In this document: piece by piece, positions 41,188-50,648 of the stretch
Layout of the letters: the number at the start of each line of letters is the position of its first letter
How positions within the stretch are numbered: position 1 is the first letter of the stretch
Origin: Verrucosispora sp. WMMD573
Lineage (GTDB): Bacteria > Actinomycetota > Actinomycetes > Mycobacteriales > Micromonosporaceae
NCBI RefSeq assembly: GCF_027497175.1
Contig: NZ_CP114901.1
Coordinates: 6,200,001-6,264,000, forward strand
Direction of reading: 5' to 3'
Length of the DNA stretch: 64,000 nucleotides
Notes under the pieces: generated by a model
Told to the model about the DNA's origin: nothing
Seen by the model: the letters and a program-made list of their open reading frames with translations, nothing else
Databases searched by the model: none
Position numbers and translations under genes: made by a program

Positions 41188-42591
41188 TCAGAGTTCGAAG
41201 GTGGCGAGGTGGATCTGGCGACGGCGGACGCCGGCCTGGCGGAGCACCCGGCGATACTGCTCGACCAGGCCGGGTGGGCCACACAGGTAGACGTCGCGAC
41301 GGGAAACGTCCGGCACCAGTTGGCGCAGCCCGTCCGGGGTCATCACCTGCCGTGGGCCCGGGTCGTTGCGGGAGCCGACGACGTACCAGGCCCGCAGACC
41401 GCGGTTGCGGGCCAGCCAGTCCAACTCCTCCTGCAACAGCACGTCGGCGGGGGTACGGGCCCGGTAGATCAGCGCGGCACCGGGCGGTAGTTCCTCCAAC
41501 ATGGCCCGCAGCGGGGTGATGCCGCTGCCGGCGGCGATCAGCAACGCGCGCTCGCGGGTGCGGTGGGCCGCCGTGCAGGTGCCCGACGGGCCGACCGCCC
41601 AGACGCGTACGCCCGGGTCGAGATTGCGTAGGTCCTGGGTGTGCCGACCGACCACCTTGACGGTCAGTCGCAGCCACCGGTCGTTGGCGGCGGCGGAGAC
41701 CGAGAACGGGTGCGACTGCCACCAGCAGCCCCGGGTCAGGAAGCGCCAGCGGAAGAACTGCCCACCCAACAGCTCCAGCCGGCCGAGGTCCGACCCGGTC
41801 AGGTAGAGCGAGACGGCGTCGGGACTTTCGGTGACCACGTCGCTGACCCGTAGCCGGTGCCGCAGGTTGAACCGCACCGGGATGATCACCCGACCCCACA
41901 GCCAGGCGACGACCACCAGCACGTACAGGGCGATCCATCCGGTACGCGCCGGGCCGGGCCGGAACAGCTGACTGCCGTTGCTGAACTGGTGGGCGAAGCC
42001 GAGCAGCAGCACGGCGTACGCGGCCAGGTGGGTGGCGTGCCACAGTTCGTACGGCAGCACCCGGCGTACCGCCCGTACGCTGACCAACCCGACCAGCACC
42101 AGCAGGCCGGCAGCGGCGAACGCGGAGGCCATGTCCTGGTATTCGCGGAGCATCACGCCGGCCTGGCCGAGCGGCGAGCGACCCTCCAGGCCGGCGTAGC
42201 CGACCAGGATCAACGCCGTGTGGGCCAGCACCGCGACCAGCAGTGTGGCCGCGACGTCGCGGTGCCAACGGGCGATCCGCTCGCCACCGGCCCACCGTTC
42301 GAGGACCGGCAGGCGGCTCATCATCAGCACCTGGACCAGCAGCAGGTAGCCGGCGACCAGCCCGGTGATCTGCCCGGCGGCCGTGGTCATCGCGGTGGCA
42401 CCGGTCAACGAGCCGGCCGGGGTGTCCCACCACCACGGCAGCACGCTGGCCACGAGGCCGCCCAGGAACAGCACGATCAGCAGCCGCCGGCCGTTGGCGC
42501 CGCGCCGCGGCACGGCCAGCGGTGGGGCGGACGCATGCGACCCCGACCCGGCCGGCCGGGGACTGACGTACGGGCGCGGGTAGGTCGTCAC
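41188..42591 (-). CDS. ferric reductase-like flavocytochrome
   Basis: 467 residues from GTG 42591. Six membrane helices in about 45-255, with His pairs for two haems (RWHRDVAATLLVAVLAHTAL; HATHLAAYAVLLLGFAHQF). A ferredoxin-NADP reductase module follows: FAD-binding FFRWRFLTRGCWWQSHPFSVS, nucleotide-binding LLIAAGSGITPLRAML and YLCGPPGLVEQYRRVL. It should move electrons from NAD(P)H inside to an acceptor outside. The next two genes supply and load a flavin carrier. Confidence 0.92.
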   Translation of the reverse strand: MTTYPRPYVSPRPAGSGSHASAPPLAVPRRGANGRRLLIVLFLGGLVASVLPWWWDTPAGSLTGATAMTTAAGQITGLVAGYLLLVQVLMMSRLPVLERWAGGERIARWHRDVAATLLVAVLAHTALILVGYAGLEGRSPLGQAGVMLREYQDMASAFAAAGLLVLVGLVSVRAVRRVLPYELWHATHLAAYAVLLLGFAHQFSNGSQLFRPGPARTGWIALYVLVVVAWLWGRVIIPVRFNLRHRLRVSDVVTESPDAVSLYLTGSDLGRLELLGGQFFRWRFLTRGCWWQSHPFSVSAAANDRWLRLTVKVVGRHTQDLRNLDPGVRVWAVGPSGTCTAAHRTRERALLIAAGSGITPLRAMLEELPPGAALIYRARTPADVLLQEELDWLARNRGLRAWYVVGSRNDPGPRQVMTPDGLRQLVPDVSRRDVYLCGPPGLVEQYRRVLRQAGVRRRQIHLATFEL

Positions 42592-43070
42592 GACCGGCCG
42601 CCGCACTCGTCGAGCTGATCGGCCATGCACCGTTTCCGATTCCTGCCGGGCGTCGACCCTGGACGTGACCGGTCTGCCGAGGTGCGACGCCTGCTGCTGA
42701 GGGTTTGCCCCGGCAAGGTAGTCACCGGTCGCCGCCCCGACAAGACCGCCGCCCGCCCCAGGCCGGGACACTTAAGGCGGAGCTCATCACGGGTAGCCGG
42801 CGGGCGGTTACCGGCCAATCGGGTACGCACGGCACAAGCAGGGCCTTCGCCCGTCACCGTTGCCCCGCGGGCCACAATTCCACAGCCGCTACCCCCGCCG
42901 CGCCGCTTCGTCGTGCCGGAAAATTTAAGGCTCGGATAAGGGGTTGGTGAGCTGTCGCCCGGCCGTGCTACCGAGCCGTCGGCGCCAAAGTAGCAACAGG
43001 AAGAGCGCGTGAGCCCTCTCCGCAGCGGGTACTCCCTCGCACCGTTGCTGAACGCGTGAGGGGAAGGCAC
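42592..43070. other. 479-bp divergent intergenic region
   Basis: Between the ferric reductase-like gene and the DUF3040 gene, so it must hold two promoters. A short AT-rich stretch near 42918-42941 (GGAAAATTTAAGG ... GGATAAGG) stands out in the GC-rich sequence and may be part of one. A 104-codon frame at 42625-42939 has no ribosome-binding site and a Pro/Arg-rich product; not accepted. Confidence 0.4.
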
Positions 43071-43328
43071 ATGCTCAGCAAAGAGGATCAACGCAGATTC
43101 GAGCAGATCACCCGCCACCTGCGGGAGAGTGATCCGGCGTTCTTCGCCCGGCTCGACCACCGGGCCCGGGGCCGACACGGCCGCTGGCTGCTGTTGTTGA
43201 CCGTCGTACTCTGGGCGGCGCTGCCGGCGACCACCGTACTCGCCGGCCGGCTGGCCGGGGCGATCTTCGCGGTGGTGCTGTTGACCAACGCGGCACTGAT
43301 GTGGCGGTTCCGTCAACGTTGGCTGTGA
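43071..43328 (+). CDS. DUF3040 small membrane protein
   Basis: 85 residues from ATG 43071 with GAGGGGAAG in front. Begins MLSKEDQRRFEQITRHLRESDPAFFARLDHRA, the usual DUF3040 start, followed by two membrane helices (WLLLLTVVLWAALPATTVL; LAGAIFAVVLLTNAALMW). Family function unknown. Converges on the SWIM gene with 19 bp between. Confidence 0.88.
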   Translation: MLSKEDQRRFEQITRHLRESDPAFFARLDHRARGRHGRWLLLLTVVLWAALPATTVLAGRLAGAIFAVVLLTNAALMWRFRQRWL

Positions 43329-43347
43329 CCCGGACGGTCGTGGTGAC

Positions 43348-44385
43348 TCACTGCTCGCCGAGCTGACGGTAGGCGTGGCGCAGGCGTTCGACGAGTCCCG
43401 GCCCACCGATGGCCGGCGCGGGCGCGCCCAGTTGCCGCAGCAACAGGTCCGGTCGGGCGGTCAGGCTCGGTGGGCGGTCCGGCAGCGGCACGGGCGGCAA
43501 CCAGAACCGGTCGACCGCCTCGGCCAGCGGCGTGACGGACAGGTCGGCCAGCGCCCGGACGGACCCGGCAGCGGGCACGTCCAGCTCGGGGTCGCCGGGC
43601 CAGCCGGTGTCGGCCGTCCCGGCGCCCGACGAGGCACTGTGGCCGGTCGGGTTCGTCGGCGCCGTCACGTCCCGCTGCGCCGGTCCGTCGGCTCGGCCCG
43701 CCGGATCGCCGCCACCGCGCCGCCGGCCCGCCGGTTCGCGACCACCGGGCCGTAGGCCCGGCGGGGCTTCGGTGCCCGATGCGTCGGCACGCAGCTGCCG
43801 CAGCCGGGCGAGCAGGTCCGCCCGGCTGCGCCCACGCCAGTGCAGCAGGGTGAACGGGTCCGCGTCGAACGCCTCGGCGAGCAGGTAGAAGGTGGCCGCG
43901 AGGTGTTTGCAGGGCACCGCGACGTCCGGGCACGAACACCGCTGGTCGAGATCGCTGATCGCCGCCGGAAACAGCGGCGCGTCGGCCGCGACGAACAGCT
44001 CCTCCAACTCGGCCGGCAGATCGCCGGCGAGCAGCCGGGCACTGAAGAACGCCCGCGCGGCGAGTTGCCCCTCGATCCGGGTCCACAGCCGGACCGGAAA
44101 GGGTGGCAGCGCGACGCTGACCTGATACGGCCTGGCCCGGGAGCCCTGCACCACAGCGGTCACCACGCCCGGCGCGACGTCGAGGCGGAGCACCTGACCG
44201 GCGCGGGCGTACGACCGACCCCGGGTCAGCCGGGTGCCGAGCGCGAACGACTCCAGCACCTCCAGGAACCGGCGGGACCACCAGGAGACGCCGATCGCGC
44301 CCCGGGTGCTGCGGGCCCGCAGACCGCCGTCGACCCGGCGTGGCGGGCCGTAGTCGGCGAACCTGCCGCCGTCGTCGGCCCTCAC
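43348..44385 (-). CDS. SWIM zinc-finger protein
   Basis: 345 residues from GTG 44385, coupled to the helicase gene by GTGA. The N-terminal half (WSRRFLEVLESFALGTRLTRGRSYARAGQVLRLDVAPGVV) is the family pattern; the SWIM motif CSCPDVAVPCKHLAA (CxCxnCxH) near residue 185 should bind zinc. The C-terminal half has a Gly/Pro/Arg-rich linker and a final helical segment (PDLLLRQLGAPAPAIGGPGLVERLRHAYRQL). Its constant place next to an SNF2 helicase suggests they form one complex. Confidence 0.92.
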   Translation of the reverse strand: MRADDGGRFADYGPPRRVDGGLRARSTRGAIGVSWWSRRFLEVLESFALGTRLTRGRSYARAGQVLRLDVAPGVVTAVVQGSRARPYQVSVALPPFPVRLWTRIEGQLAARAFFSARLLAGDLPAELEELFVAADAPLFPAAISDLDQRCSCPDVAVPCKHLAATFYLLAEAFDADPFTLLHWRGRSRADLLARLRQLRADASGTEAPPGLRPGGREPAGRRRGGGDPAGRADGPAQRDVTAPTNPTGHSASSGAGTADTGWPGDPELDVPAAGSVRALADLSVTPLAEAVDRFWLPPVPLPDRPPSLTARPDLLLRQLGAPAPAIGGPGLVERLRHAYRQLGEQ

Positions 44386-47300
44386 TCGGCCACCGCCCCC
44401 GCCTCCAGCGCGAACAACTCCCGTAGCTGAGCGGTGGACAGCTCGGTGACCCACTGCTCGCCGGCGCCGACCACCGAGGCGGCCAGGCCACGCTTGTCGG
44501 CGATCAGCGCGGCCACCTTCTCCTCCACCGTGCCGGCGCAGACGAACTTGCGGACCTGCACCCGGCGCCGCTGTCCGATCCGGAACGCCCGGTCGGTGGC
44601 CTGGTCCTCCACCGCCGGGTTCCACCACCTGTCGACGTGCACCACGTGGTTGGCGGCCGTCAATGTCAGTCCGGTGCCGCCGGCCTTGAGCGAGAGGACG
44701 AACAGCGCGGGTCCGCCGTCGGACTGGAAGCGGGTCACCATCGCATCCCGGTCGGCCTTACCGACCCCGCCGTGCAGGAACAGGACCTCCCGGCCGAACC
44801 GGGCGGACAGGTGCCCGCGCAGCATCCCGCCGAACTCCGCGTACTGGGTGAACAGCAGGGCCTTCTCCCCGGCCGCGAGGACCTCGTCGAGGATCTCCTC
44901 CAGTCGGGCCAGCTTGCCCGACCGTCCGGTCAGGGGCGAGCCGTCGCGCAGCAGCTGCGCGGGATGGTTGCAGACCTGCTTGAGCCGGGTCATGGTGGCC
45001 AGCACCAGTCCGCGCCGCTCGATGCCGTCGCTGGATTCGATCCGGGCCAGCATGTCGTCGACGACCACCCGGTACAGCGCCGCCTGCTCGGCGGTGAGGT
45101 TGCAGAAAACCTCCATCTCCAGCTTCTCCGGCAGGTCCGAGATGATCGACGAGTCGGTCTTGAGCCGGCGCAGCACGAACGGGCCGGTGATCCGGCGGAG
45201 CCGTTCGGCGGCCTCGGTGTCCCCGTGCCGTTCGATCGGTTCGGCGAACCGTTTGCGGAACGTCGCCGCCGGACCGAGCAGGCCCGGATTGGCGAACTGC
45301 ATGATGGACCAGAGGTCCGCCAGCCGGTTCTCCACCGGCGTGCCGGTGACCGCGATGCGGTGCCGGGCGGGCAGTGCGCGTACCGCCTCGGCCTGCCGGG
45401 TGGCGGCGTTCTTGATGGCCTGGGCCTCGTCGACCACCACCCGGTGCCAGTCGACGCCGGCCAGCTCCGCGGCATCCCGGGCAGCCACCGAGTACGTGCT
45501 GAGGACCAGGTCCGCGGCGTGCACGGTGGCGGTGAACTCCGCGCCGCGAGCCCGCTGCGCGCCGTGATGCACGTGTACGCGCTTGTCCGGGGTGAACCGG
45601 GCGGCCTCCCGCTGCCAGTTGCCGACCAGCGACATCGGACAGATCAGCAGGGTCGGACCGGCCTGCGGCGGGTCGGCGGCCAGCAGTGCCAGCAGCTGCA
45701 CCGTCTTACCCAGCCCCATGTCGTCGGCGAGCACCCCACCGAGCCCCAGCGACTGGAGGAACGCCAGCCAGGCCAACCCTCGCCGCTGGTACGGCCGTAG
45801 CGTGCCGTGGAAGGACGGCGGCTCGTCCAGCGGGGCGAGCCGCCGGTCCACCGCCCCGGCGAGCAGGTCACCGAGCGCACCGTCGGCGCTCACCTCCAGC
45901 ACCGGCAACGCGTCCGGCTGCTCGACGTCGGACAGGCCGAGCCGCAGCAGGTCGGCCACGGTCAACTCACCGGAGGACCGCAGCAGGCGCAGGCCGGCGG
46001 CGAGCCGCTTCGGATCCAGCTCGACCCAGCGCCCCCGCAGCCGTACCAGCGGGGTCTTCAGCTCCGCCAGACGGGTCAACTCGTCGGCGGTCAACGGCTC
46101 GTCGCCGAGGGCCAGCTCCCAGCGGTAGTCGACCAGGGCGTCCAGTCCCACCCGGTCGGCCGGGCCGGTGACCGTGCCGGGCGCGCTGCGGGAGCTGGCC
46201 CGCAGCCGGGCGCCGAGCCGCGAGGCGGGCCGCCGCCACCACGACGGCAGCAGCACCGTGAAGCCCGCCGCGTGCAGCGTCGGTGCGCCCTCGCGCAGGA
46301 ACCGGTGCGCGCCCTCGGTGTCCAGCTCCAGCGCCTCCGGCCGGGCGGTACGCAGGGCCGCGTCCAGTTCCGGCCACAGTCGGCTGGCCCGGCCGAGTTC
46401 GGCCAGCAGGATCTCCTGCGGATGGTCACCGGCCACGGACACGCCGTCGCCGCGCCACACCTGTCCGGCGTCGACGTGCAGGCCCGGCTCGTCGTTGGCG
46501 CGCAGCCCGAACTCGACCCGCCACCGGCCGGTGGTGGCGACCACGGCATCGGGATCGGCCGGCACCACCGTCACCGGTCCGGTCAGCTCGTCGGCCGACG
46601 GCTCGACCAGCCGGAAGCTGGCCCGCACCGTGCCACCGGCGGCGTCGCGCTGCCACTGGTCCAGCTCGGAGCGGAGCGTGCGCAGCGCCGCCGCCTCGGC
46701 GGTGAACCCGCGCTGCGGCCCGGTCAACGCGCCCAGCCAGGCCGCCACGGCACCGTTCGGTCGCGCTCCCCGGGCCAGCGTCATCGGCGGCAGCGCGGCG
46801 CGCACGGCGGCGTCGGTGAGCGCGTCGAGCGCGTCGGCGACCAGCAGCCCGGGCACCTCTGCCGACCCGTCGGATCGACCCGACGCCCGGGTCACGGACC
46901 GCCGGCCGGAGTCGTCGGCAGCCACCCGGGCCGAGGCCGCCCGACGGCGGCCGGGTGCCAGCGGGGCCGCCCCGCGACGTCCGGTCCGGTCGTCGGGCGC
47001 CATCGCGGGCAGCTCCGCCTCGACCACGGCCCGGGCGGCGGGGGGCAGGGCCAGCACCAGCGACCGGGCCCAGGCGGCGTCCGTGCCGGTCAGCAACGGC
47101 CGCCACACCGCCCAGGCGTCGGACGCCTCGGCGGCCGAGGACGGACCGGCGAGGCTGGGCAGGACCCGGCCGCGGGTGGCCAGGTCGGCGGCGAAGTCGG
47201 CCAGTTCGGCCAGGTGCCGCAGCGTCGCGCCGGGCGCGGCGGCCAGCCTCCCGACGGTACGCAGCAACGAAAGTGCGGCGTCCGGGGCGTACGCCAGCAC

Positions 47301-47609
47301 CGGGACCTGCCAGCCGGCGAGGGTGACCGGACCACGGACCGGTTCCACGACGGTGGTGCGGACCAGTTCCGGCGAGTCCAGCGGCGAGCCGGCGCGGGTG
47401 GGCAGGCGCAGCAGCGCCGTGCCCAGGTCGTCCGGGTCGGCGACGTCGGCCAGCGGTGCAGCCAGTGTGGCGTGCCCGGCGGCGAACGGGTGAGGGCGGG
47501 CTCGCGGCGCCCGGCCGGGACGGCGCGGGGCCTGGGCTGGCAGGGTGCTGTCCTCGCCCCAGACCGCCAGCCCTCGGCCGGGCAGCCACACCCCATGGAC
47601 GACCAGCAC
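44382..47609 (-). CDS. SNF2-family helicase
   Basis: About 1,075 residues from GTG 47609 (GAGGGGGAG upstream); the much longer frame to 48653 runs across another gene and is rejected. N-terminal 500 residues are the bacterial SNF2-associated domain (LVVHGVWLPGRGLAVWGED ...). The motor has Walker A DDMGLGKTVQLLALL, motif II VDEAQAIKN, motif III AVTGTPVENRLADLW, and C-terminal motifs FLHGGVGKADRDAMV and RAFRIGQRRRVQVRKF. It is a DNA translocase that probably remodels protein-DNA complexes with the SWIM partner. Confidence 0.93.
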   Translation of the reverse strand: MLVVHGVWLPGRGLAVWGEDSTLPAQAPRRPGRAPRARPHPFAAGHATLAAPLADVADPDDLGTALLRLPTRAGSPLDSPELVRTTVVEPVRGPVTLAGWQVPVLAYAPDAALSLLRTVGRLAAAPGATLRHLAELADFAADLATRGRVLPSLAGPSSAAEASDAWAVWRPLLTGTDAAWARSLVLALPPAARAVVEAELPAMAPDDRTGRRGAAPLAPGRRRAASARVAADDSGRRSVTRASGRSDGSAEVPGLLVADALDALTDAAVRAALPPMTLARGARPNGAVAAWLGALTGPQRGFTAEAAALRTLRSELDQWQRDAAGGTVRASFRLVEPSADELTGPVTVVPADPDAVVATTGRWRVEFGLRANDEPGLHVDAGQVWRGDGVSVAGDHPQEILLAELGRASRLWPELDAALRTARPEALELDTEGAHRFLREGAPTLHAAGFTVLLPSWWRRPASRLGARLRASSRSAPGTVTGPADRVGLDALVDYRWELALGDEPLTADELTRLAELKTPLVRLRGRWVELDPKRLAAGLRLLRSSGELTVADLLRLGLSDVEQPDALPVLEVSADGALGDLLAGAVDRRLAPLDEPPSFHGTLRPYQRRGLAWLAFLQSLGLGGVLADDMGLGKTVQLLALLAADPPQAGPTLLICPMSLVGNWQREAARFTPDKRVHVHHGAQRARGAEFTATVHAADLVLSTYSVAARDAAELAGVDWHRVVVDEAQAIKNAATRQAEAVRALPARHRIAVTGTPVENRLADLWSIMQFANPGLLGPAATFRKRFAEPIERHGDTEAAERLRRITGPFVLRRLKTDSSIISDLPEKLEMEVFCNLTAEQAALYRVVVDDMLARIESSDGIERRGLVLATMTRLKQVCNHPAQLLRDGSPLTGRSGKLARLEEILDEVLAAGEKALLFTQYAEFGGMLRGHLSARFGREVLFLHGGVGKADRDAMVTRFQSDGGPALFVLSLKAGGTGLTLTAANHVVHVDRWWNPAVEDQATDRAFRIGQRRRVQVRKFVCAGTVEEKVAALIADKRGLAASVVGAGEQWVTELSTAQLRELFALEAGAVAE

Positions 47610-47697
47610 GCACTCCCCCTCGGACCGGGCGGGTCGCGCCACGTCGGCGGCGACCCGGGGCCAGGATAGGCGGCGTCGACCGGCTACCGTCGCCGCC

Positions 47698-48567
47698 ATG
47701 TGCGACCTCCTGGTGATCGGCGGCCTCGGCGTCGATGTGCGGGTGCGGGTGCCCCGGCTGCCGCTGCCGGTGCTCGACTCGGTCACCGTCGACCCGATCG
47801 AGTTGCGGGTCGGCAACACCGGCGCCGGGGTGGTTCTCGCCGCGCAGGCGCTCGGGCTGCGGGTGACGGTGGTCGACACGGTGGGCGTGGACCCGGCCGG
47901 CGCCGTCGTGCGGGCCGCGCTGGCCCGAACCGGCGTCCACGCGGTCCTGGCCGACGACCCGGCGGGTACCCGCCGGTCGGTGAACCTGGTCGACCCCGGC
48001 GGGCGGCGGATGTCGCTGTACGACCCCCGGGCCTCCGACGGTCCGCCACCGTTCGCGGCACCCCGGGTGGCGGAGCTGATCCAGGACGCCACCCACGTGC
48101 ACCTGTCGATCATGGGATGGGTGCGGGAGTTGCTGCCCGACCTCGGTGACGTGCTCGGCGAGGGGGTCGGCACCTCGACCGACCTGCACGACTGGGACGG
48201 GCGCAACCCGTACCACCGCCGCTTCGCCGAGGTGGCCGAGCTGGTGCTGGTCAGCGGTGCGGCGCTCGACGCCCGGGCGGCGGCCGTGGCTGACTCGCTG
48301 GCACCGCGCCCGGTGTTGGTGACCCGGGGCGCGGACGGCGCCGACCTGTACCTGGGCCGGGACGTCCACCGGGTTCCGGCGGCCGTTCCGCCCGGCCCGG
48401 TGATCGACACCAACGGTGCCGGGGACGCGTTCGCGGCGGGGATCATCGCGGCCCGGTCACGCGGCGCGACCTGGCGGGAGGCGGCCGGGTACGCGTCCCG
48501 GGTCGCCGCCGCGGCCTGCACCCACGACGGCATGGAGTACCCGCCGGGGCTGCTCCCCCGCGATTGA
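47698..48567 (+). CDS. PfkB-family sugar kinase
   Basis: 289 residues from ATG 47698. N-terminal VIGGLGVDVRVRVPRLPLP and IELRVGNTGAGVVLAAQALG bind the sugar; the C-terminal signature VIDTNGAGDAFAAGIIAARS holds the catalytic Asp and the anion hole. A ribokinase-like enzyme; substrate unknown. Divergent from the SNF2 helicase with 88 bp between. Confidence 0.92.
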   Translation: MCDLLVIGGLGVDVRVRVPRLPLPVLDSVTVDPIELRVGNTGAGVVLAAQALGLRVTVVDTVGVDPAGAVVRAALARTGVHAVLADDPAGTRRSVNLVDPGGRRMSLYDPRASDGPPPFAAPRVAELIQDATHVHLSIMGWVRELLPDLGDVLGEGVGTSTDLHDWDGRNPYHRRFAEVAELVLVSGAALDARAAAVADSLAPRPVLVTRGADGADLYLGRDVHRVPAAVPPGPVIDTNGAGDAFAAGIIAARSRGATWREAAGYASRVAAAACTHDGMEYPPGLLPRD

Positions 48568-48699
48568 CCACCCGAGGCGCGCCGCCGCCGGGTCGGGCCG
48601 CGCGAGTCGCGCTGACCCGTGCTGTGCGTCAGACGGAGAACGCCGGGGATCATCTCGCTTCACCCTGCGGGTCACCGGGAGCCGGGGCAGGATGGGCGC

Positions 48700-48906
48700 A
48701 TGGCATCCACGGTTGAGATCCCACTGGTGGGCGGCACGGCCAACGGTGAACACGTCACCGTCGAACTGGACCCGAACGGCCGGCCCCCACTGACCCACCA
48801 TCACCTGGGGCCACAAGGGCTGGCGGCAGCGGAGATCTACGAGCTGGAGTCCGTCGACACCGACCGCCAGCAGTGGCGCTACTGCTGGCGGGGGCCGGCG
48901 GTCTGA
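48700..48906 (+). CDS. hypothetical small protein
   Basis: 68 residues (MASTVEIPLVGGTANGEHVTVELDPNGRPP...) with GGGGCAGG upstream of ATG 48700. The pattern of short strands, PPLTHHHLGPQG and the Trp-rich end (QQWRYCWRGPAV) suggests a small beta protein. No family recognised. Converges on the pyruvyl-transferase-like gene. Confidence 0.7.
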   Translation: MASTVEIPLVGGTANGEHVTVELDPNGRPPLTHHHLGPQGLAAAEIYELESVDTDRQQWRYCWRGPAV

Positions 48907-48924
48907 GCCCGACCGCCGCGCCGA

Positions 48925-50070
48925 TCAGGCGCCGACCTCGACCAGCGACCGGTTGCGCAGGCTCTCCAGCACCGCCCGGGTGACCTGGGAGGTGCCCCTG
49001 GCCTCGTCACACACCCGCGCCACCCGCTGGGCGGTGACCTCGGCCCGCTGCTCGCGCTCGTCCCACAACTGGTCCACCTCGGCCAGCAGCGGGCCCTCCA
49101 CCTCACGCTCCACACCGCGCAACGCCGGCACCCCGAGTCGCTGCGCGAGGTCGAAGACCTTGCCGGCGTACGGCAGGGGCAGAAACGGCGTACCCATCAT
49201 CGCGGCGAAGATCAGGAAGTGCAGGCGCATACCGACTGCCAGGTCGAAGTGACGCATCAACCCGAGGATCTGCTGCGGTGAGTAGGTGCCGTGCAGAATC
49301 CGCCCCCGCTCGGCGGCGATCATGTGTGAAAGCACCCCGTGCGAGTGCCGGATGTCGTCGCGTTCCATCGGCACGAACAGCACGTGCGCGTCGATCCGGT
49401 GCACCAGGAAGTCACCGATCTGGGCCAGCAGCCGGTGGTACCCGTCGACGTCCAGCCGTTCCGCCGCCCGGCCCGGCTCCCGCACGCTCATCCCGACCAG
49501 CCGTTTGCCGTCCGGCACGCCCTCCTCGCGGAGGAACTGTGCGGGAAAGTCCTCCGGTTCCAGCAGGAACGCCGGGTCGCCGGTGACGGTGATCGGATTG
49601 AGCAGACCGGCCTCCTCCAGCACCATCCGCGACTCCTGGTCGCGTACGGTCACCTGGACCGCACCGCCCAGCGTCTCCCGGACCATGCCGGTGTCCACCA
49701 TCTCGTTGAGCGGCCCGACGCCGACGGCGTACGTCAGCAGCGGCAGACCCCGCTCCTGCGCCACCCGGACCACCCGCAGATAGCGGCGTGCCTCCTTGTC
49801 GTAGAGGATGCCTCCGCCGCCCAGAATGAGCAGGTCGAGTTGGGACAGTACGAGGGCGGAGTCGGTCCGGCTGACCCCCTCCCACGGCACCGCCTCCACG
49901 TCCGGATGGGCGACCGCTGTGTGTGCGGGATTCCGCGAGAACACGATGATCCGGGCGTGCGGCTCCTGCTGGCGCAGATCGGTCAGCAGGCCGGTGAGGA
50001 TCGCCTCGTCGCCCAGGTTGCGCCCGCCGTACGAGCCGAGCACGCCGATGGTCAGTCCGGCACGCGTCAT
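48925..50070 (-). CDS. polysaccharide pyruvyl transferase-like protein
   Basis: 381 residues from ATG 50070 with GGGGAGGAG in front. Marks of the CsaB-like family: GVLGSYGGRNLGDEAILTGLLTDLRQ, LLILGGGGILYDKEA, LLTYAVGVGPLN, VTVRDQESRMVLEEAG, VTGDPAFLLEP and VGMRLHFLIFAAMMGTP. Such enzymes add pyruvate ketals to cell-wall polymers or glycans. A glycosyltransferase operon starts 392 bp away on the other strand, so a role in the same envelope polymer is possible. Confidence 0.9.
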   Translation of the reverse strand: MTRAGLTIGVLGSYGGRNLGDEAILTGLLTDLRQQEPHARIIVFSRNPAHTAVAHPDVEAVPWEGVSRTDSALVLSQLDLLILGGGGILYDKEARRYLRVVRVAQERGLPLLTYAVGVGPLNEMVDTGMVRETLGGAVQVTVRDQESRMVLEEAGLLNPITVTGDPAFLLEPEDFPAQFLREEGVPDGKRLVGMSVREPGRAAERLDVDGYHRLLAQIGDFLVHRIDAHVLFVPMERDDIRHSHGVLSHMIAAERGRILHGTYSPQQILGLMRHFDLAVGMRLHFLIFAAMMGTPFLPLPYAGKVFDLAQRLGVPALRGVEREVEGPLLAEVDQLWDEREQRAEVTAQRVARVCDEARGTSQVTRAVLESLRNRSLVEVGA

Positions 50071-50462
50071 CCGTCGCTCCTCCCCAGGTGCGTCCGCTCG
50101 CCGTTTCCCCGTTGCGCAGGTGAACAGTCCTCGGGGCCTCCTCGGCGAGTTGAGGCAGACGGCGCAGCCGGCGGATGGGGTGTCGCCGGCACCTGCGGCC
50201 GACCGCACAGACTGCGGCATTCCACGCGGGGCCGCTGTCGACAAGCCGACTCCCCCCGGCACCGGCCAACTCCGACGCGCCTCAGGCGGTCACAGATTAG
50301 CTCGATGGGGTGACAGAGCGTGGTTGACCCTGGTTGACGGCTTTGCGAGGGTGTCGACCGGATCCCGCACCCCGAGCGGCTGATCCACGCGGCGGCCGGG
50401 GCACGACTGGGGCTGCACCCTGCCCGCCGTCACAGCCCCCGCAGCCCCGAGCGGAGAACTCG
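50071..50462. other. 392-bp divergent intergenic region
   Basis: It separates the pyruvyl-transferase-like gene from the glycosyltransferase operon and must hold both promoters. TGGTTGAC occurs twice in tandem near 50322-50340 and contains TTGAC, as in a -35 box. I see no gene here; the reverse frame that extends the pyruvyl-transferase gene to 50262 has no ribosome-binding site. Confidence 0.4.
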
Positions 50463-50648
50463 ATGTCGTCAGGTAGCACCCTGCCCCGCACCGGATTCGA
50501 TGTGATCACCATCGGCGGAACCGCTGGGGTCGGCGTTGTGCAACTGTCGTTGCCGCTGGTCATCGCTGCTGTCGGTGCGCTGATGGTGATCATCGGTGCC
50601 TGCATGATCCGGTTGACGTTCCGACGCGGACGGCCGATTAACGGATGA
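50463..50648 (+). CDS. small membrane protein of the GT operon
   Basis: 61 residues from ATG 50463 behind GGAGA. Starts MSSGSTLPRTGFDVITIGG and has one long or two short hydrophobic stretches (GVVQLSLPLVIAAVGALMVIIGACMI) with a basic end (RLTFRRGR). The LPRTG sequence near residue 7 is like a sortase signal but is at the wrong end. The stop overlaps the glycosyltransferase start (ATGA), so the two are made together. Confidence 0.75.
   Translation: MSSGSTLPRTGFDVITIGGTAGVGVVQLSLPLVIAAVGALMVIIGACMIRLTFRRGRPING

Noticed and set aside
39851..42436. 861-codon frame spanning apbE, the FMN-binding gene and part of the reductase
   Set aside because: Only its last 257 codons (apbE) have family motifs; the upstream part is Arg/Gly-rich and crosses two well-supported genes in other frames.
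44434..45567. 377-codon open frame opposite the SNF2 helicase
   Set aside because: Ser/Arg/Ala-rich shadow with no motif; the helicase motifs on the minus strand are unambiguous.
47610..48653. N-terminal extension of the SNF2 frame to 48653
   Set aside because: It lies antisense to the PfkB kinase gene and has shadow composition; GTG 47609 has a strong ribosome-binding site.
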